Part shown: one piece after another, positions 1 through 8,503 of the stretch
How positions within the stretch are numbered: position 1 is the first letter of the stretch
How the letters are laid out: each line of letters opens with the position of its first letter
Origin: JAIQFL01 sp035295745
Lineage (GTDB): Bacteria > Acidobacteriota > Terriglobia > Bryobacterales > Bryobacteraceae
Assembly: GCA_035295745.1 (NCBI GenBank)
Contig: DATGIL010000102.1
Coordinates: 372,001 to 436,000, forward strand
Direction: 5' to 3'
Length of the DNA stretch: 64,000 nt
Translations under genes and position numbers: made by a program
Notes under the pieces: generated by a model
Database searches by the model: none
What the model saw: the letters and a program-made list of their open reading frames with translations, nothing else
What the model was told of the DNA's origin: nothing

Positions 1-327
1 GACCAGGCGCTCGAAATGGCGCAGAAGGCCGACGTCGTGATCTACGCCATTTCCACCAACATCTCGCACATCGATACGGATGGCGACAAGGTTCTGAAGT
101 ATTTCACGGCGGAGACCGGCGGGCGCTCATTCTTTCCGTTTAAGGCGGAAGACATGGCGCAAGACTTTGCCGACATCCACAACGAGCTGCGGCACCAGTA
201 CAACATTTCGTATCGCCCCGAACCGCTCCTCACCGACGGCCTGTATCACACCATCGAGATGCGCGTGAAGGGACGCAAGGACCTGATTGTGCACGCCCGC
301 AAAGGCTACTACGCGCGCAAGATGTAA
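1..327 (+). CDS. VWFA-related acidobacterial domain protein, C-terminal part
   Basis: Open from the first base, so the gene begins upstream of the window; 108 codons remain. The tail has the pattern seen at the end of acidobacterial VWFA-related proteins (TIGR03436): a beta strand (VVIYAIS), a TGG turn with aromatic residues, a helix ending in LRHQYNISY, and a final RKGYYA motif. The family is exported or surface-associated; its molecular role is unknown and the MIDAS half of the domain lies outside the window. A repeat element of the REP-like family lies about 100 nt downstream. Confidence 0.75.
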   Translation, partial: DQALEMAQKADVVIYAISTNISHIDTDGDKVLKYFTAETGGRSFFPFKAEDMAQDFADIHNELRHQYNISYRPEPLLTDGLYHTIEMRVKGRKDLIVHARKGYYARKM

Positions 328-429
328 TGTGTTCGGGGGCTCGGAGCTTTCTACATCATTTCGTTGCAATGGCCCAGCAGGCAAGAACACTACCTTAAGT
401 TCAAGAACTTACGAATCGGGGCCGCGCTA

Positions 430-476
430 CGAGCCGCGCGCGTTAGCAAGCGATCTGGCGATACGTCGGCGGACTT
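430..476. repeat. REP-like element, copy 1
   Basis: A 47-bp stretch matching 29809-29855 with only three differences. It contains the GC-rich arm (CGAGCCGCGCGCGT) that also occurs in the tandem units at 61270-61558. It lies in the gap between the VWFA-like gene and the convergent ACT-domain gene. Confidence 0.7.
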
Positions 477-525
477 GTCAAACAATGTACAGCGGTCGAT
501 CGACCTTTTGCCGCGGTGTGCAGGT

Positions 526-1185
526 TTAGAAGGTGCGCCGCTTGAGCCGCTCGATCGAAAACTTGGCGGTGTCGGCGACCGCCATGACAGTCATCACGCC
601 GGCCTGAACCGGATCGGTCACCACCAGGTCGGCTGCCTCGGGCACGCTCCCGGCCATATTCAAGCTGACTACCAGCAATCCCTGCTGCCTCACTTCACGG
701 ACCGCAGTCTCGATGTCGCCCCCCATCAGCGAACCCGCCAGCACCAAGGCTTTGGCCCGAGGCAGCCGCGCCACGGCGCGCACCGCATCCGCCAGCGGCC
801 GCTCTCCCACCAGCGGAATCGTATCCACCGAGATATGCTCGCCGCGGATGTTATGGCGGTCGGCTTCCGAGATCGCACCCACCGCCACCTGGCCCACCTG
901 CGCACCGCCGCCCACGATGATGATCCGTTTGCCGTAGACTTTCTGCAGGGTCTTAACCTGTTCGACGCGGCGCACAATCGGGAGTTCCTGAAGCTCCTTG
1001 ACTACCGGCTCAGCTCCCTCGGGCAGGATCACCTCGAAATACGTGCGGGCCTCATCCGGGCGATTTTCCAGGATTTCGACGGAAGTGATGTCTCCCCGAT
1101 GGCGGGCGATCACGCCGGTAAGCTGGTGCAGGACGCCAGTCGTGCCGAAGGCATGAACCACCAGTCCAATCGTCTCGTTTTCCAT
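526..1185 (-). CDS. ACT-domain regulatory protein (DUF5612-like)
   Basis: A 219-residue protein. Residues 1-80 look like an ACT domain (ENETIGLVVHAFG opening, then two beta-alpha-beta elements), a fold that usually senses amino acids or other small ligands. The remainder has an IIIVGGGAQVGQ stretch reminiscent of a nucleotide-binding loop and a second alpha/beta part, resembling ACT plus DUF5612 proteins known mainly from archaea. ATG at 1183-1185 is chosen because the ACT domain begins immediately after it; the frame stays open upstream but that part is compositionally unlike protein. Divergent from the transglutaminase gene at 1230, with only 44 bp between starts. Exact ligand unknown. Confidence 0.65.
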   Translation of the reverse strand: MENETIGLVVHAFGTTGVLHQLTGVIARHRGDITSVEILENRPDEARTYFEVILPEGAEPVVKELQELPIVRRVEQVKTLQKVYGKRIIIVGGGAQVGQVAVGAISEADRHNIRGEHISVDTIPLVGERPLADAVRAVARLPRAKALVLAGSLMGGDIETAVREVRQQGLLVVSLNMAGSVPEAADLVVTDPVQAGVMTVMAVADTAKFSIERLKRRTF

Positions 1186-1214
1186 TTGCTTTTTCAGTGT
1201 AGCGTGGGGCCTGT

Positions 1215-1223
1215 TGCTAAAAT
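1215..1223 (+). promoter_or_regulatory. extended -10 promoter, probably leaderless start
   Basis: TG-N-TAAAAT at 1215-1223 ends six bases before the ATG at 1230. No Shine-Dalgarno sequence fits between, so transcription should begin at or next to the start codon. Confidence 0.45.
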
Positions 1224-1229
1224 GTAAGC

Positions 1230-3353
1230 ATGGTGCGTGCGGGATCGAGCGCCGCCCTCTCCGTCGAGCGTTTCTTCCAATTCTCGTTGCTGGGCCTGGT
1301 GGCGAGCGGCTACCTGGCGGTGGCCGGTTCGGGATACCTGGATGCCCCGACGGTGATGCTGACCGCGGCGGGCCTCCTGCTGCGCGGGTTGCTGATCTAC
1401 GGCTTCGTCCAGTTCGAGCTGTCGGAGCGCACTTCCACACTGATCACGATTGGTTACACGGGCTTCTACGTTGTGGATTATTTCCTGCTCTCGCGGGAGT
1501 TTCTGCAGGCCACCGTGCACCTGGTCTTCTTCCTCGCGGTCCTTAAGATTCTCACCGCGAAGACCAATCGCGACCATCTCTACACCGCTTGCATCGCTTT
1601 TCTGGAACTGCTGGCGGCCGCGATTCTCTCCGCTAATTTCAATTTCTTCGTATTCCTGGCGCTCTATCTGCTGTTCGCGATCGCCGCACTCAGCAGCGGA
1701 GAGATCCGCCGCTCGATGTACAAGACAACGCCGACGGCGCGCAACGGGCCGAAGCATTTTCAGGTGCGCCTGGCGTCGCTCACGATCCTGGTGACGATGG
1801 GCATTCTCGCACTTACCGGAGGTCTCTTCTTCCTGCTGCCCCGCACCGCCGACGCGGCATTTTCCCGCCTGACCTCGCACCATGTACACATCCCAGGCTT
1901 CTCGAACCAGGTGAACCTGGGCGATATTGGCGAAATCAAGACCACTTCGCGGCCGGCCATGCACATCCGCCTCATCGGCCGCGAGATTGCAGGCGGCGTG
2001 AAATGGCGCGGAGGAACGCTGGTGGACTTCGACGGCCACCGCTGGTCGAACCCCAATCCCTCAAGACAACTGATCCAGGTGGTTAACGGCCAGGCGGAGC
2101 TCGAAGCGCCCGATAATCGCCCGCGCGGCATCAGCTACACGGTGGATTACGACGAACTCGAAACCGACAGCCTGTTTTTCGCGGGTACGCCGCAACGCGT
2201 TTACCTGCACAGCGGACCGGTGATTCGCTGGGAGGGCGGTTACCGGCTCGGGCGCCTTCCGTCTCCCGGATTTCACTACGAAGCGTACAGCCTGCTGGAC
2301 GAGCCTCCCGAGGTGGCGCCGATTCGCTTTCCGACCCCCATCCTCTCCTTGGCGGATCGGGAGCGCAATCTGCAGTTGCCGATTCTGGATGCCCGAATCG
2401 CCAGGCTCGCCCGAGAGGTGACGGCTGGCGCCAGCACAGATCTGGAACGGGCGAGGATCCTGGAGCGCTACCTGCGCACCGAATTCGGGTACACGCTGCA
2501 ACTGCCGAGCCACGAAGTGGCCGACCCCGTGGCCTATTTCCTGTTTACGCGCAAGAAGGGACATTGCGAGTATTTCGCTTCCTCGCTGGCCTTGATGCTG
2601 CGGACTCTCGGGATACCGTCTCGCTTGGCGACGGGTTTCCAAAGCGGCATCTTCAATCCCATCTCCGATCTGTGGCTGCTCCGCGCTTCGGACGCGCATA
2701 GCTGGGTGGAGGCGTGGATTCCCGGGCACGGTTGGACGACGTTTGACCCCACCCCGCCCGATCCTAACGCCGCGGGCTTCGCTTTTCTCACCAAACTAGG
2801 GTTATACGTCGACGCGGCTGAGACGTTCTGGCAGCAATGGGTGGTCGGCTACACCTCGGGCCAGCAGCTTTCGCTGGTAGATCAGTTGCAACAGGGTGCG
2901 CGGCGCCTGGGCATTCGCTGGTTCGATTCCCTCAACGGGGTCGGCTCCAACTGGGGTACGGGCGCCTTGGTGCAGTGGGCCAAACGCTTCGCCCTGCGTA
3001 TTCTGGCGGTCTTTGCAGTGGGGCTGTGGATCTGGAAGATGGGACCTCCGCTGATCCGGCTGCTGCGCATTCGCCATCGGGTGAAGCGCGTACGCCGCGG
3101 CGAGGCGAGCATCGCCGACGCTACTTTGTTGTATGAGCGCATGCTGCATCTGCTGAAACGGCGCGGCTATCACAAGCCGGTCTGGTTTACTCCCGTGGAG
3201 TTCGCGGCATCGCTGCCGCAGAGCAATTTGGGCAAAGCGGTGACGGAGTTCACCGCTACTTATAATGCGCTACGGTTTGGCGGACGTACCGACGAAGCGC
3301 CCCGGCTTTCGATTCTGCTTGACCAACTGGAGCGGCTGGAACCTGGCCGATAA
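1230..3353 (+). CDS. TgpA-like membrane transglutaminase (DUF3488/DUF4129)
   Basis: A 707-residue inner-membrane protein. Residues about 10-210 hold several hydrophobic segments (DUF3488/TgpA N-terminus). A periplasmic region follows, with a transglutaminase-like core whose catalytic triad is visible: Cys446 (GHCEYFASS), His490 (DAHSWVEAW) and Asp506 (TTFDPTPP). Another membrane segment near residue 590 precedes a DUF4129-like C-terminus (about 625-700). Length and order match TgpA, a periplasmic transglutaminase essential in Pseudomonas. The natural substrate is unknown; cell-wall or outer-membrane protein crosslinking is an inference. The usual MoxR/DUF58 partner genes are not next to it. 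It is convergent with the VOC gene, two bases away. Confidence 0.85.
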   Translation: MVRAGSSAALSVERFFQFSLLGLVASGYLAVAGSGYLDAPTVMLTAAGLLLRGLLIYGFVQFELSERTSTLITIGYTGFYVVDYFLLSREFLQATVHLVFFLAVLKILTAKTNRDHLYTACIAFLELLAAAILSANFNFFVFLALYLLFAIAALSSGEIRRSMYKTTPTARNGPKHFQVRLASLTILVTMGILALTGGLFFLLPRTADAAFSRLTSHHVHIPGFSNQVNLGDIGEIKTTSRPAMHIRLIGREIAGGVKWRGGTLVDFDGHRWSNPNPSRQLIQVVNGQAELEAPDNRPRGISYTVDYDELETDSLFFAGTPQRVYLHSGPVIRWEGGYRLGRLPSPGFHYEAYSLLDEPPEVAPIRFPTPILSLADRERNLQLPILDARIARLAREVTAGASTDLERARILERYLRTEFGYTLQLPSHEVADPVAYFLFTRKKGHCEYFASSLALMLRTLGIPSRLATGFQSGIFNPISDLWLLRASDAHSWVEAWIPGHGWTTFDPTPPDPNAAGFAFLTKLGLYVDAAETFWQQWVVGYTSGQQLSLVDQLQQGARRLGIRWFDSLNGVGSNWGTGALVQWAKRFALRILAVFAVGLWIWKMGPPLIRLLRIRHRVKRVRRGEASIADATLLYERMLHLLKRRGYHKPVWFTPVEFAASLPQSNLGKAVTEFTATYNALRFGGRTDEAPRLSILLDQLERLEPGR

Positions 3354-3355
3354 GG

Positions 3356-3751
3356 TCAGGCCCGCGGCACTTCGCTCATCAGCGCCAGGAGGTTGCGGTC
3401 GGGGTCGCGGAAAAACGCCATCCACAGGTCGTGGTTCGGCATGCGTGCGATCTGGTGTGGCTCACCTTCAAACGCCGCTCCCCGGCCGCTCAGGGTTTGA
3501 AACGCCTGTTGGATGTCCGGCACCTTGAAGTAGAGGATCGACGAGTACGACTCGGCGGCCCGTTCGGAAATAGAGAGCATCAGGCGCACACCTCCACAGT
3601 CGAAGAACCCCATATTGGCGACTTGGAACAGCAGTTTCATTCCAAGGGCGTCGCGGTAGAAGGCGATCGCGCGATCGATATCCGTGACCGTGATCCCAAT
3701 CTGCCCGATCGCAGACAATCCGAAAGGCGCAGCTACTGTGGCGGATTCCAT
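3356..3751 (-). CDS. VOC-family (glyoxalase/bleomycin-resistance fold) protein
   Basis: A 131-residue protein with two beta-alpha-beta-beta-beta motifs: the first runs from IGQIGITVTDIDRAIAFYRDALG, the second ends in MAFFRDPDRNLLALMSE. The FYRDALGMKL and FFRDPDGN-type stretches are hallmarks of the VOC superfamily. The first metal ligand, often His, is replaced around GITV, while the C-terminal Glu is kept, so metal binding is uncertain. ATG at 3749-3751 has a strong GGAGG just upstream. Substrate cannot be inferred. Confidence 0.8.
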   Translation of the reverse strand: MESATVAAPFGLSAIGQIGITVTDIDRAIAFYRDALGMKLLFQVANMGFFDCGGVRLMLSISERAAESYSSILYFKVPDIQQAFQTLSGRGAAFEGEPHQIARMPNHDLWMAFFRDPDRNLLALMSEVPRA

Positions 3752-3774
3752 ACTCCTCCGAAGCGTTCATGATA

Positions 3775-4065
3775 TCAATGCCGGCAGGCTTGGATCAGGT
3801 GCCGTAACAGGTGGACGCAGGCCGCTCGGCGGTCCGGGTCTGAAGCATCGGCCGAAAGGGAGTCCAGCACGCTGGCGAACACCTCCCGACGTTCTTCCTC
3901 GATCGTCGAGACTGGGCGGAGAGATCGAGGGGGATTCCGAATCGGCATATTCGTGGTCAACAGGCTGGTGATGGGTGGCACAGACAGCTTATCGGCAGGA
4001 AACTGCGGTTCTTGCGGTTCCCCTGGCGCTCTAATGTTTTCCCGGTATTCGCCGATATAGTTCAT
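3775..4065 (-). CDS. hypothetical protein, doubtful
   Basis: A possible 96-residue protein filling the 3752-4074 gap. The N-terminal half is proline-rich; the C-terminal half looks helical and acidic (IEEERREVFASVLDSL) with a Cys/His-containing end. An AGGA lies upstream of the ATG at 4063-4065. That ATG is only nine bases from the divergent flbD start and the two ribosome-binding regions overlap on opposite strands, which argues against both being expressed normally. No family recognised. If it is not coding, I see nothing else in this gap. Confidence 0.3.
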   Translation of the reverse strand: MNYIGEYRENIRAPGEPQEPQFPADKLSVPPITSLLTTNMPIRNPPRSLRPVSTIEEERREVFASVLDSLSADASDPDRRAACVHLLRHLIQACRH

Positions 4066-4074
4066 GGAGATCCT

Positions 4075-4305
4075 ATGGTGCGTCTCACCCGGCTCAATCA
4101 CATGCCGCTGGTTCTGAATTCCGATCTCATCGAACATATTGAGGAGACTCCGGACACCGTAATCACTCTCACCAACGGGCAGATTGTGCGGGTGCGGGAG
4201 AGCGCCGAACAGGTAGTCGACTTAGTGGTGGAGTTCCGCCGGAGGATTCATCAAACGAAGCCGCTGGCCGGAGTTTATGGAAAGGAATCCGAGACCAGGT
4301 GCTGA
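4075..4305 (+). CDS. flbD: flagellar protein FlbD
   Basis: A 76-residue protein matching the FlbD family (about 60-80 aa): MVRLTRLNHMPLVLNSDLIE, then ETPDTVITLTNG and a short helical tail. FlbD-type proteins sit in flagellar operons next to motA/motB in many bacteria; their molecular role is unclear. ATG at 4075 is chosen over upstream codons because GGAGA lies four bases before it and the family starts with this sequence. motA starts three bases after its stop, so flbD-motA-motB is one operon. Confidence 0.88.
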   Translation: MVRLTRLNHMPLVLNSDLIEHIEETPDTVITLTNGQIVRVRESAEQVVDLVVEFRRRIHQTKPLAGVYGKESETRC

Positions 4306-4308
4306 TTC

Positions 4309-5226
4309 ATGGCCGATACCGCCCCTTTACCCAAGAAACGTCCCAACACGGCTGCAAAACGCAATTCCTTCCGTCTGGACTTTGCGACCCTTGCCGGATT
4401 TGCGCTGGCTCTCGGCGGCATCATCGGCGGGCTCCTGCTTGAAAAGGGAAGTATTCAGGACGTGGCGCAAGGCACCGCCGCCATGATCGTTTTCGGCGGC
4501 ACCTTGGGGGCAGTTCTGGTCACTACTCCGCTCCCGGTTTTCCGCAGAGCACTGCGGAGGCTCGGGAGCGTCCTGGTTGAACAGGACACCTCGACGTCGG
4601 AGACGATTGACTCGCTCATTCAGTACGCCACCAAAGCGCGTAAGAACGGCATTGTCAGCCTGGAGCAGGAAGCCGCGTCTATTCCGGATCCTTTTCTCAA
4701 GAAAGCGCTCAACCTGGCGGTGGACGGCACAGACCTTCAGGAGATCCGGCAGATGATGGAGATTGACATCGAGGTGAGCGAACAGGCTTCCGAATCGGAA
4801 GCGAAGGTGTGGGATGCGGCAGGCGGCTATGCTCCCACAGTCGGCATCATCGGGGCCGTCATGGGGCTGATCCAGGTCATGAAGCATCTGGAGGACATTA
4901 AAGAAGTGGGCCACGGCATCGCGGTGGCTTTTGTGGCGACGGTCTATGGGGTGGGAAGCGCGAACCTCTTCTTCCTCCCCGCCGCCAACAAAATGCGCGC
5001 TCGCGTGCGGGCGGTATCGATGGTGAAACAGATGATTCTGGAGGGTGTCGTCGGCATCGTGGAAGGGCTGAATCCTACACTGATCCGCCTGAAACTCGTC
5101 GCCTTCGACGTCGATCCGCAAAAGCCCAAGAAGCCCGCCTTCAAAAGCGCCCCGGTGAAACCCATCGGGACCTCATCCAGAGTTGGGGTCGAGACATCCT
5201 CCGCGGCCGCCTCGTCCGGAACGTAG
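4309..5226 (+). CDS. motA: flagellar motor stator protein MotA
   Basis: A 305-residue stator subunit of the proton channel that powers flagellar rotation. Four membrane segments are visible: two near the N-terminus (about 24-42 and 48-70) and two around 170-220 (GGYAPTVGIIGAVMGL and GIAVAFVATVYGVGSANLFFLP), separated by the large cytoplasmic loop that contacts FliG. The N-terminus has an unusual basic extension before TM1, and the C-terminus a low-complexity Ser/Pro/Lys tail, making it longer than typical MotA (about 255-295). motB follows after ten bases. Confidence 0.92.
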   Translation: MADTAPLPKKRPNTAAKRNSFRLDFATLAGFALALGGIIGGLLLEKGSIQDVAQGTAAMIVFGGTLGAVLVTTPLPVFRRALRRLGSVLVEQDTSTSETIDSLIQYATKARKNGIVSLEQEAASIPDPFLKKALNLAVDGTDLQEIRQMMEIDIEVSEQASESEAKVWDAAGGYAPTVGIIGAVMGLIQVMKHLEDIKEVGHGIAVAFVATVYGVGSANLFFLPAANKMRARVRAVSMVKQMILEGVVGIVEGLNPTLIRLKLVAFDVDPQKPKKPAFKSAPVKPIGTSSRVGVETSSAAASSGT

Positions 5227-5236
5227 GAGAAGCCTG

Positions 5237-6055
5237 GTGCGGAAAAAACGGGCCGAAGCCCACGAAAATCATGAGCGCTGGCTGGTATCCTATGCCGACT
5301 TCATTACCCTGTTGTTTGCCTTCTTTGTCGTCATGTTCGCCTCCACTCAGGCCGACAAGAACAAAACCAAAGCAGTATCCGAATCGGTGCGGGAGGCGCT
5401 CGAGCACGGGCAGTTCAGCGCGGCGATTTCGACGGTTCTCGGTCGCGGCCGCCATGAGAATGCAAGAATGCCGTTGAATCCCGATCGCGTCAAAGAGTCG
5501 GAGAATCTTCCGCCAATTCCGCCGCCGCCGTCCAACCACCCTGCGGACTTGAAGAAGTCCCTGCAAACCTTACAGACGGGGCTGGATTTCGAACTGCAGA
5601 GCGGCAAGGTTCAGCTCAAACTCGAGGGTCGCGGTTTGGTAATCAGTATGCGCGAAGCCGCCTTCTTCAAGTCCGGGGATGATGCGGTGGATCCTGCCAG
5701 CTATCCGATCATTGCGAAGATCGCGGCGGTGGTTCAGGATTTGCCCCAACCTTTGAGGCTGGAGGGATACACAGATTCCATACCGATCCACAATTCGCGC
5801 TTCCGGAATAACTGGGAACTCTCGGCCGCTCGCGCGATCGCTATGCTGGAACTGCTCGACCAGCGATTCCAGATCCCTTCCGAACGAATGGCGGTGGCCG
5901 GCTACGCGGCAAATGCACCTGCCGACACCAACGAAACCGTGGAAGGTCGCGCGCACAACCGCCGGGTCGATCTGGTGGTGCTTTCCGCCGATGCCATGAA
6001 GAGTGAACCTCCTTCGGCACCGCAATCCCCAGTTGGAGGGGCCGCCAGGAAGTAG
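5237..6055 (+). CDS. motB: flagellar motor stator protein MotB
   Basis: A 272-residue peptidoglycan-anchored stator partner of MotA. The N-terminus carries HENHERWLVSYADFITLLFAFFVVMFA, a single membrane segment with the conserved proton-binding Asp (SYADF). The C-terminal OmpA/MotB domain (about 125-255) contains LEGYTDSIPI, a NWELSAARA helix and NRRVDLVV, which bind peptidoglycan. GTG at 5237 is preferred: GGAGA lies six bases upstream, and translation from further upstream would add a basic stretch inside motA. A proline patch links plug and OmpA regions. Confidence 0.92.
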   Translation: MRKKRAEAHENHERWLVSYADFITLLFAFFVVMFASTQADKNKTKAVSESVREALEHGQFSAAISTVLGRGRHENARMPLNPDRVKESENLPPIPPPPSNHPADLKKSLQTLQTGLDFELQSGKVQLKLEGRGLVISMREAAFFKSGDDAVDPASYPIIAKIAAVVQDLPQPLRLEGYTDSIPIHNSRFRNNWELSAARAIAMLELLDQRFQIPSERMAVAGYAANAPADTNETVEGRAHNRRVDLVVLSADAMKSEPPSAPQSPVGGAARK

Positions 6056-6151
6056 TTGACTCCCGTGTTGGCTTGCCACCCAGGAGACCGCGAAAATCCT
6101 GCCCGCCAATGCCATGCCCGCCAATGCAATGGAGGGCGAGCCGTCAGATAG

Positions 6152-6424
6152 TCAGAAAGTAGCGGCAGCGTCGCCGTACCGGGCGGCTACCCAGATGGTG
6201 TCGAGTTCTGCCTGCGCCCTGGCGCGCTCGCACATTACGAAATCGCTTGACCACCGCAACAGTTCGCCGGCTTCGGCCATGCGGTCCGGGGTGCATGCAC
6301 CTCGTGCGATCTCCTCGCGGATTCCAGCGGCGTATTCATTCCACAAGAGCGTCGCCCGCTGGAATTCCCCGGAGGCGATGGCTTGACGAATCGGCCCCGT
6401 CGCGTTCTGGTTCATATGGGTCAC
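6152..6424 (-). CDS. small hypothetical protein, last gene of the flagellar operon
   Basis: Up to 90 residues, predicted all-helical, with one Cys. The frame opens with GTG at 6422-6424 overlapping the fliD stop in a GTGA arrangement, suggesting translational coupling; an ATG three codons later (6413-6415) is the alternative and neither has a clear Shine-Dalgarno sequence. The position after fliD is where fliS/fliT chaperone genes usually lie, so a FliD or flagellin export chaperone is a reasonable guess, but no recognisable FliS or FliT signature is visible. Confidence 0.6.
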   Translation of the reverse strand: MTHMNQNATGPIRQAIASGEFQRATLLWNEYAAGIREEIARGACTPDRMAEAGELLRWSSDFVMCERARAQAELDTIWVAARYGDAAATF

Positions 6425-8391
6425 TTGTACATGGCGTCGGCGGTCTGCTGAGCCTCGAACATGGAACTCAGGTAGGTATACTGCTGCTGCATCGAGGCGA
6501 TCATAGCGTCGGCCGCGGCCATTTGATTCTGCATTTGAAGCTGCATCGCGTCCACTGCGGACTGTTTCGTCGAAATTGTAGTCCCAAGACTCGTAATCTT
6601 CGATTTTGTGTCCGTTTCCAGCGTCTTCATCAGCCCCGTGTTCGGATCTTCCAGGCTGGTCAGAACATCGGTGGCCTTCTTCAGGAAGCCGCCGCCAGTT
6701 GCGGAGCCGAGAAATGTGGACACGCCGGGCGAACTGGTAAGGTCGGCAGCGATCAGAGTCAACGGATTGTAGGTAATCTGGCCGTTCAATTCCAGTTTCA
6801 AACCCAGGTCCTCCAGAACGTTGAACTGTCCGCCCGCCGAATAGGTAGAGATACTGGCGAGCATGCTGGAGAGTTGGTTGACAATACTCTGCCCTTGCAG
6901 CGCGCCGCCGGACTGGCCTCGCTGTGTCTCGAGTTCGGTCACGACGGCGTTGTAGGCAGTGGCGAAACCGGCCAGTGCCGTGTTGAGGGCGTCTGTGGAT
7001 CGCGTCACCGTGATGCCCACCGCATCGCTGCCGGCGGGAGTTCCACCGGAGGTTCCCACCAGGGTAGCCGTAACGCCGCTCGAGATCGTGATGTTGCGGG
7101 TCGAACTGGTGTTCGTCACCCCGGAATTATTGATCTCGTACGACGCCAGGGAGCCAGCAGTCTGTTCTTTCAGATAATCGGCAGCGGTGGTCTTCTGAAT
7201 GTCGTAGGTGCTGCCGGCCGGGCCCTGTAAAGAAATGCGGTAATCCGGGCTGCCGCTCGTGCCCATGTCCACAACAGAGGCGTGCACCAGGCTGCCGTAC
7301 ACAGAGTTGATCGCCGAAGCGACGCTGCCAGCGCTGTTGTCCGCCGGTGTGAAGGCGTACTTGCTGGTTCCGATCACCAGGTTGTATGTGCTTCGGCTGC
7401 CGTCCGAATCGGGGGCCGCATTCCAGGAAGTAGTGGAGCGGCTCCGCGCCGGGATCTGCTGCGTCTGCAGTGAAGTACCGCCCGTTCTTTTCAAGTCCAA
7501 GGTGGAGGATCCATTCATGGGACCGTCTGTGGTGCTTTGGAGGGAGATGCGGTAGTCGTGGCTACTGCCGGTTCCGAGATCGACCACAGAAGCTCGTACC
7601 TGACCGCCGGCCGTGGCATTGATGGCACCCACGACATCGTCGGCGCTGTTACTGGCCGGCGTGATGGCGTATTGACTGCCGCCAACCGTTAGACTGTACG
7701 TGGCCGGGCCGCCGGAATCGTCCCAGGAGGCGGTGCTTTGACTGATGGCGTAGCCGCTCGTGGCCTGCTGCTGAAGCGTGGCCGGCGCGGCGCCGGTCGG
7801 GATATTGAGAAGATCGAGATTGGTCTGCCCTAACGTCGTGCTTCTCAGGGAGAGGCGGGTATCCCCCGGCGCTACATTCACCGTGGTGGCCTGAACCAGG
7901 TTACCGTAATTTGCATTGATCGCATTGGCCACGGACTGTGCGCTGTTATCGGTTGCGGTGACACTGTAATTCTGATTCCCTACCACCAGTGTGAATGCCG
8001 TCGGTTGGTTCTTCACCTCGGGCATGTTCCAGTTCTGCGTCGACATGCTGGACTCATAAGCGCCAATACTGCTGACGTTCATGGTGTAGTAGCCCTCTTG
8101 GGCGCCATCGGCAACATTGACGTTAACCACGTTGGGGCTCGACACCTCGGACTGGTATGAAGAGCCGCCGAGCGCTGTCCCGATCTGAGCCACTGCTGTC
8201 TGCAAGGCGGTAAGCGTGGTATCGAGCTTGCTCAACTCGCTGGATTGATTCGTCAGACTGGTTTGGTCGGTAGTCAACTGTGTGATCGGCAGTTGGGCAA
8301 TCGCCACCGCGCGGTCGATTACGTTATTGAAGTCGGTCGAAAACGAACTGCTGCCAGTGAAATAGGTTGGTGTGGCGCTAGTGGTTCCCAT
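6421..8391 (-). CDS. fliD: flagellar hook-associated protein 2 (FliD, filament cap)
   Basis: A 656-residue filament cap protein, longer than the usual 450-500. The N-terminal FliD domain (about 10-100) contains FSTDFNNVIDRAVAIAQLPI. The excess length comes largely from three tandem copies of a flagellin hook IN-type motif near residues 130-195, 230-300 and 333-400; each has a Y-S-L-x-V-G strand, an AINxxYG helix end and a YRISLQS strand. The C-terminal FliD domain (from about 460) ends in a coiled-coil with MQLQMQNQMAAADAMIASM. ATG at 8389-8391 is set by a GGAG five bases upstream; a preceding in-frame stretch lies inside a hairpin. Confidence 0.9.
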   Translation of the reverse strand: MGTTSATPTYFTGSSSFSTDFNNVIDRAVAIAQLPITQLTTDQTSLTNQSSELSKLDTTLTALQTAVAQIGTALGGSSYQSEVSSPNVVNVNVADGAQEGYYTMNVSSIGAYESSMSTQNWNMPEVKNQPTAFTLVVGNQNYSVTATDNSAQSVANAINANYGNLVQATTVNVAPGDTRLSLRSTTLGQTNLDLLNIPTGAAPATLQQQATSGYAISQSTASWDDSGGPATYSLTVGGSQYAITPASNSADDVVGAINATAGGQVRASVVDLGTGSSHDYRISLQSTTDGPMNGSSTLDLKRTGGTSLQTQQIPARSRSTTSWNAAPDSDGSRSTYNLVIGTSKYAFTPADNSAGSVASAINSVYGSLVHASVVDMGTSGSPDYRISLQGPAGSTYDIQKTTAADYLKEQTAGSLASYEINNSGVTNTSSTRNITISSGVTATLVGTSGGTPAGSDAVGITVTRSTDALNTALAGFATAYNAVVTELETQRGQSGGALQGQSIVNQLSSMLASISTYSAGGQFNVLEDLGLKLELNGQITYNPLTLIAADLTSSPGVSTFLGSATGGGFLKKATDVLTSLEDPNTGLMKTLETDTKSKITSLGTTISTKQSAVDAMQLQMQNQMAAADAMIASMQQQYTYLSSMFEAQQTADAMYK

Positions 8392-8401
8392 AAATACTCC
8401 A

Positions 8402-8435
8402 GGGCCGGCATTGGACTGATCGTCCAACCCGGCCC
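8402..8435 (-). promoter_or_regulatory. strong intercistronic hairpin between fliC and fliD
   Basis: Arms 8402-8408 and 8429-8435 (GGGCCGG/CCGGCCC) continue inward with 8411-8416 and 8422-8427 (TTGGAC/GTCCAA) around a five-base loop, giving 13 base pairs with a small bulge. It ends just before the fliD GGAG. A second stem (8445-8450 with 8457-8462) lies closer to fliC. No T-tract follows, so mRNA stabilisation, attenuation or masking of the fliD start fits better than simple termination. Confidence 0.55.
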
Positions 8436-8503
8436 GAAGCTTTAAGCGGCGGAAGAGCCGCTAGCGAGAGCCGCCCTTCCGCCGGTCAGGTGTTGGTTAC
8501 GGA

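Noticed and set aside
364..1227. Open frame on the + strand opposite the ACT-domain gene
   Set aside because: Composition is His/Arg-rich and low in hydrophobic cores; the opposite strand carries a recognisable ACT domain.
6102..6131. Short direct repeat CCCGCCAATGCCATG / CCCGCCAATGCAATG
   Set aside because: Two imperfect copies only, in a short gap between convergent genes, with no sign of a mobile element or site.
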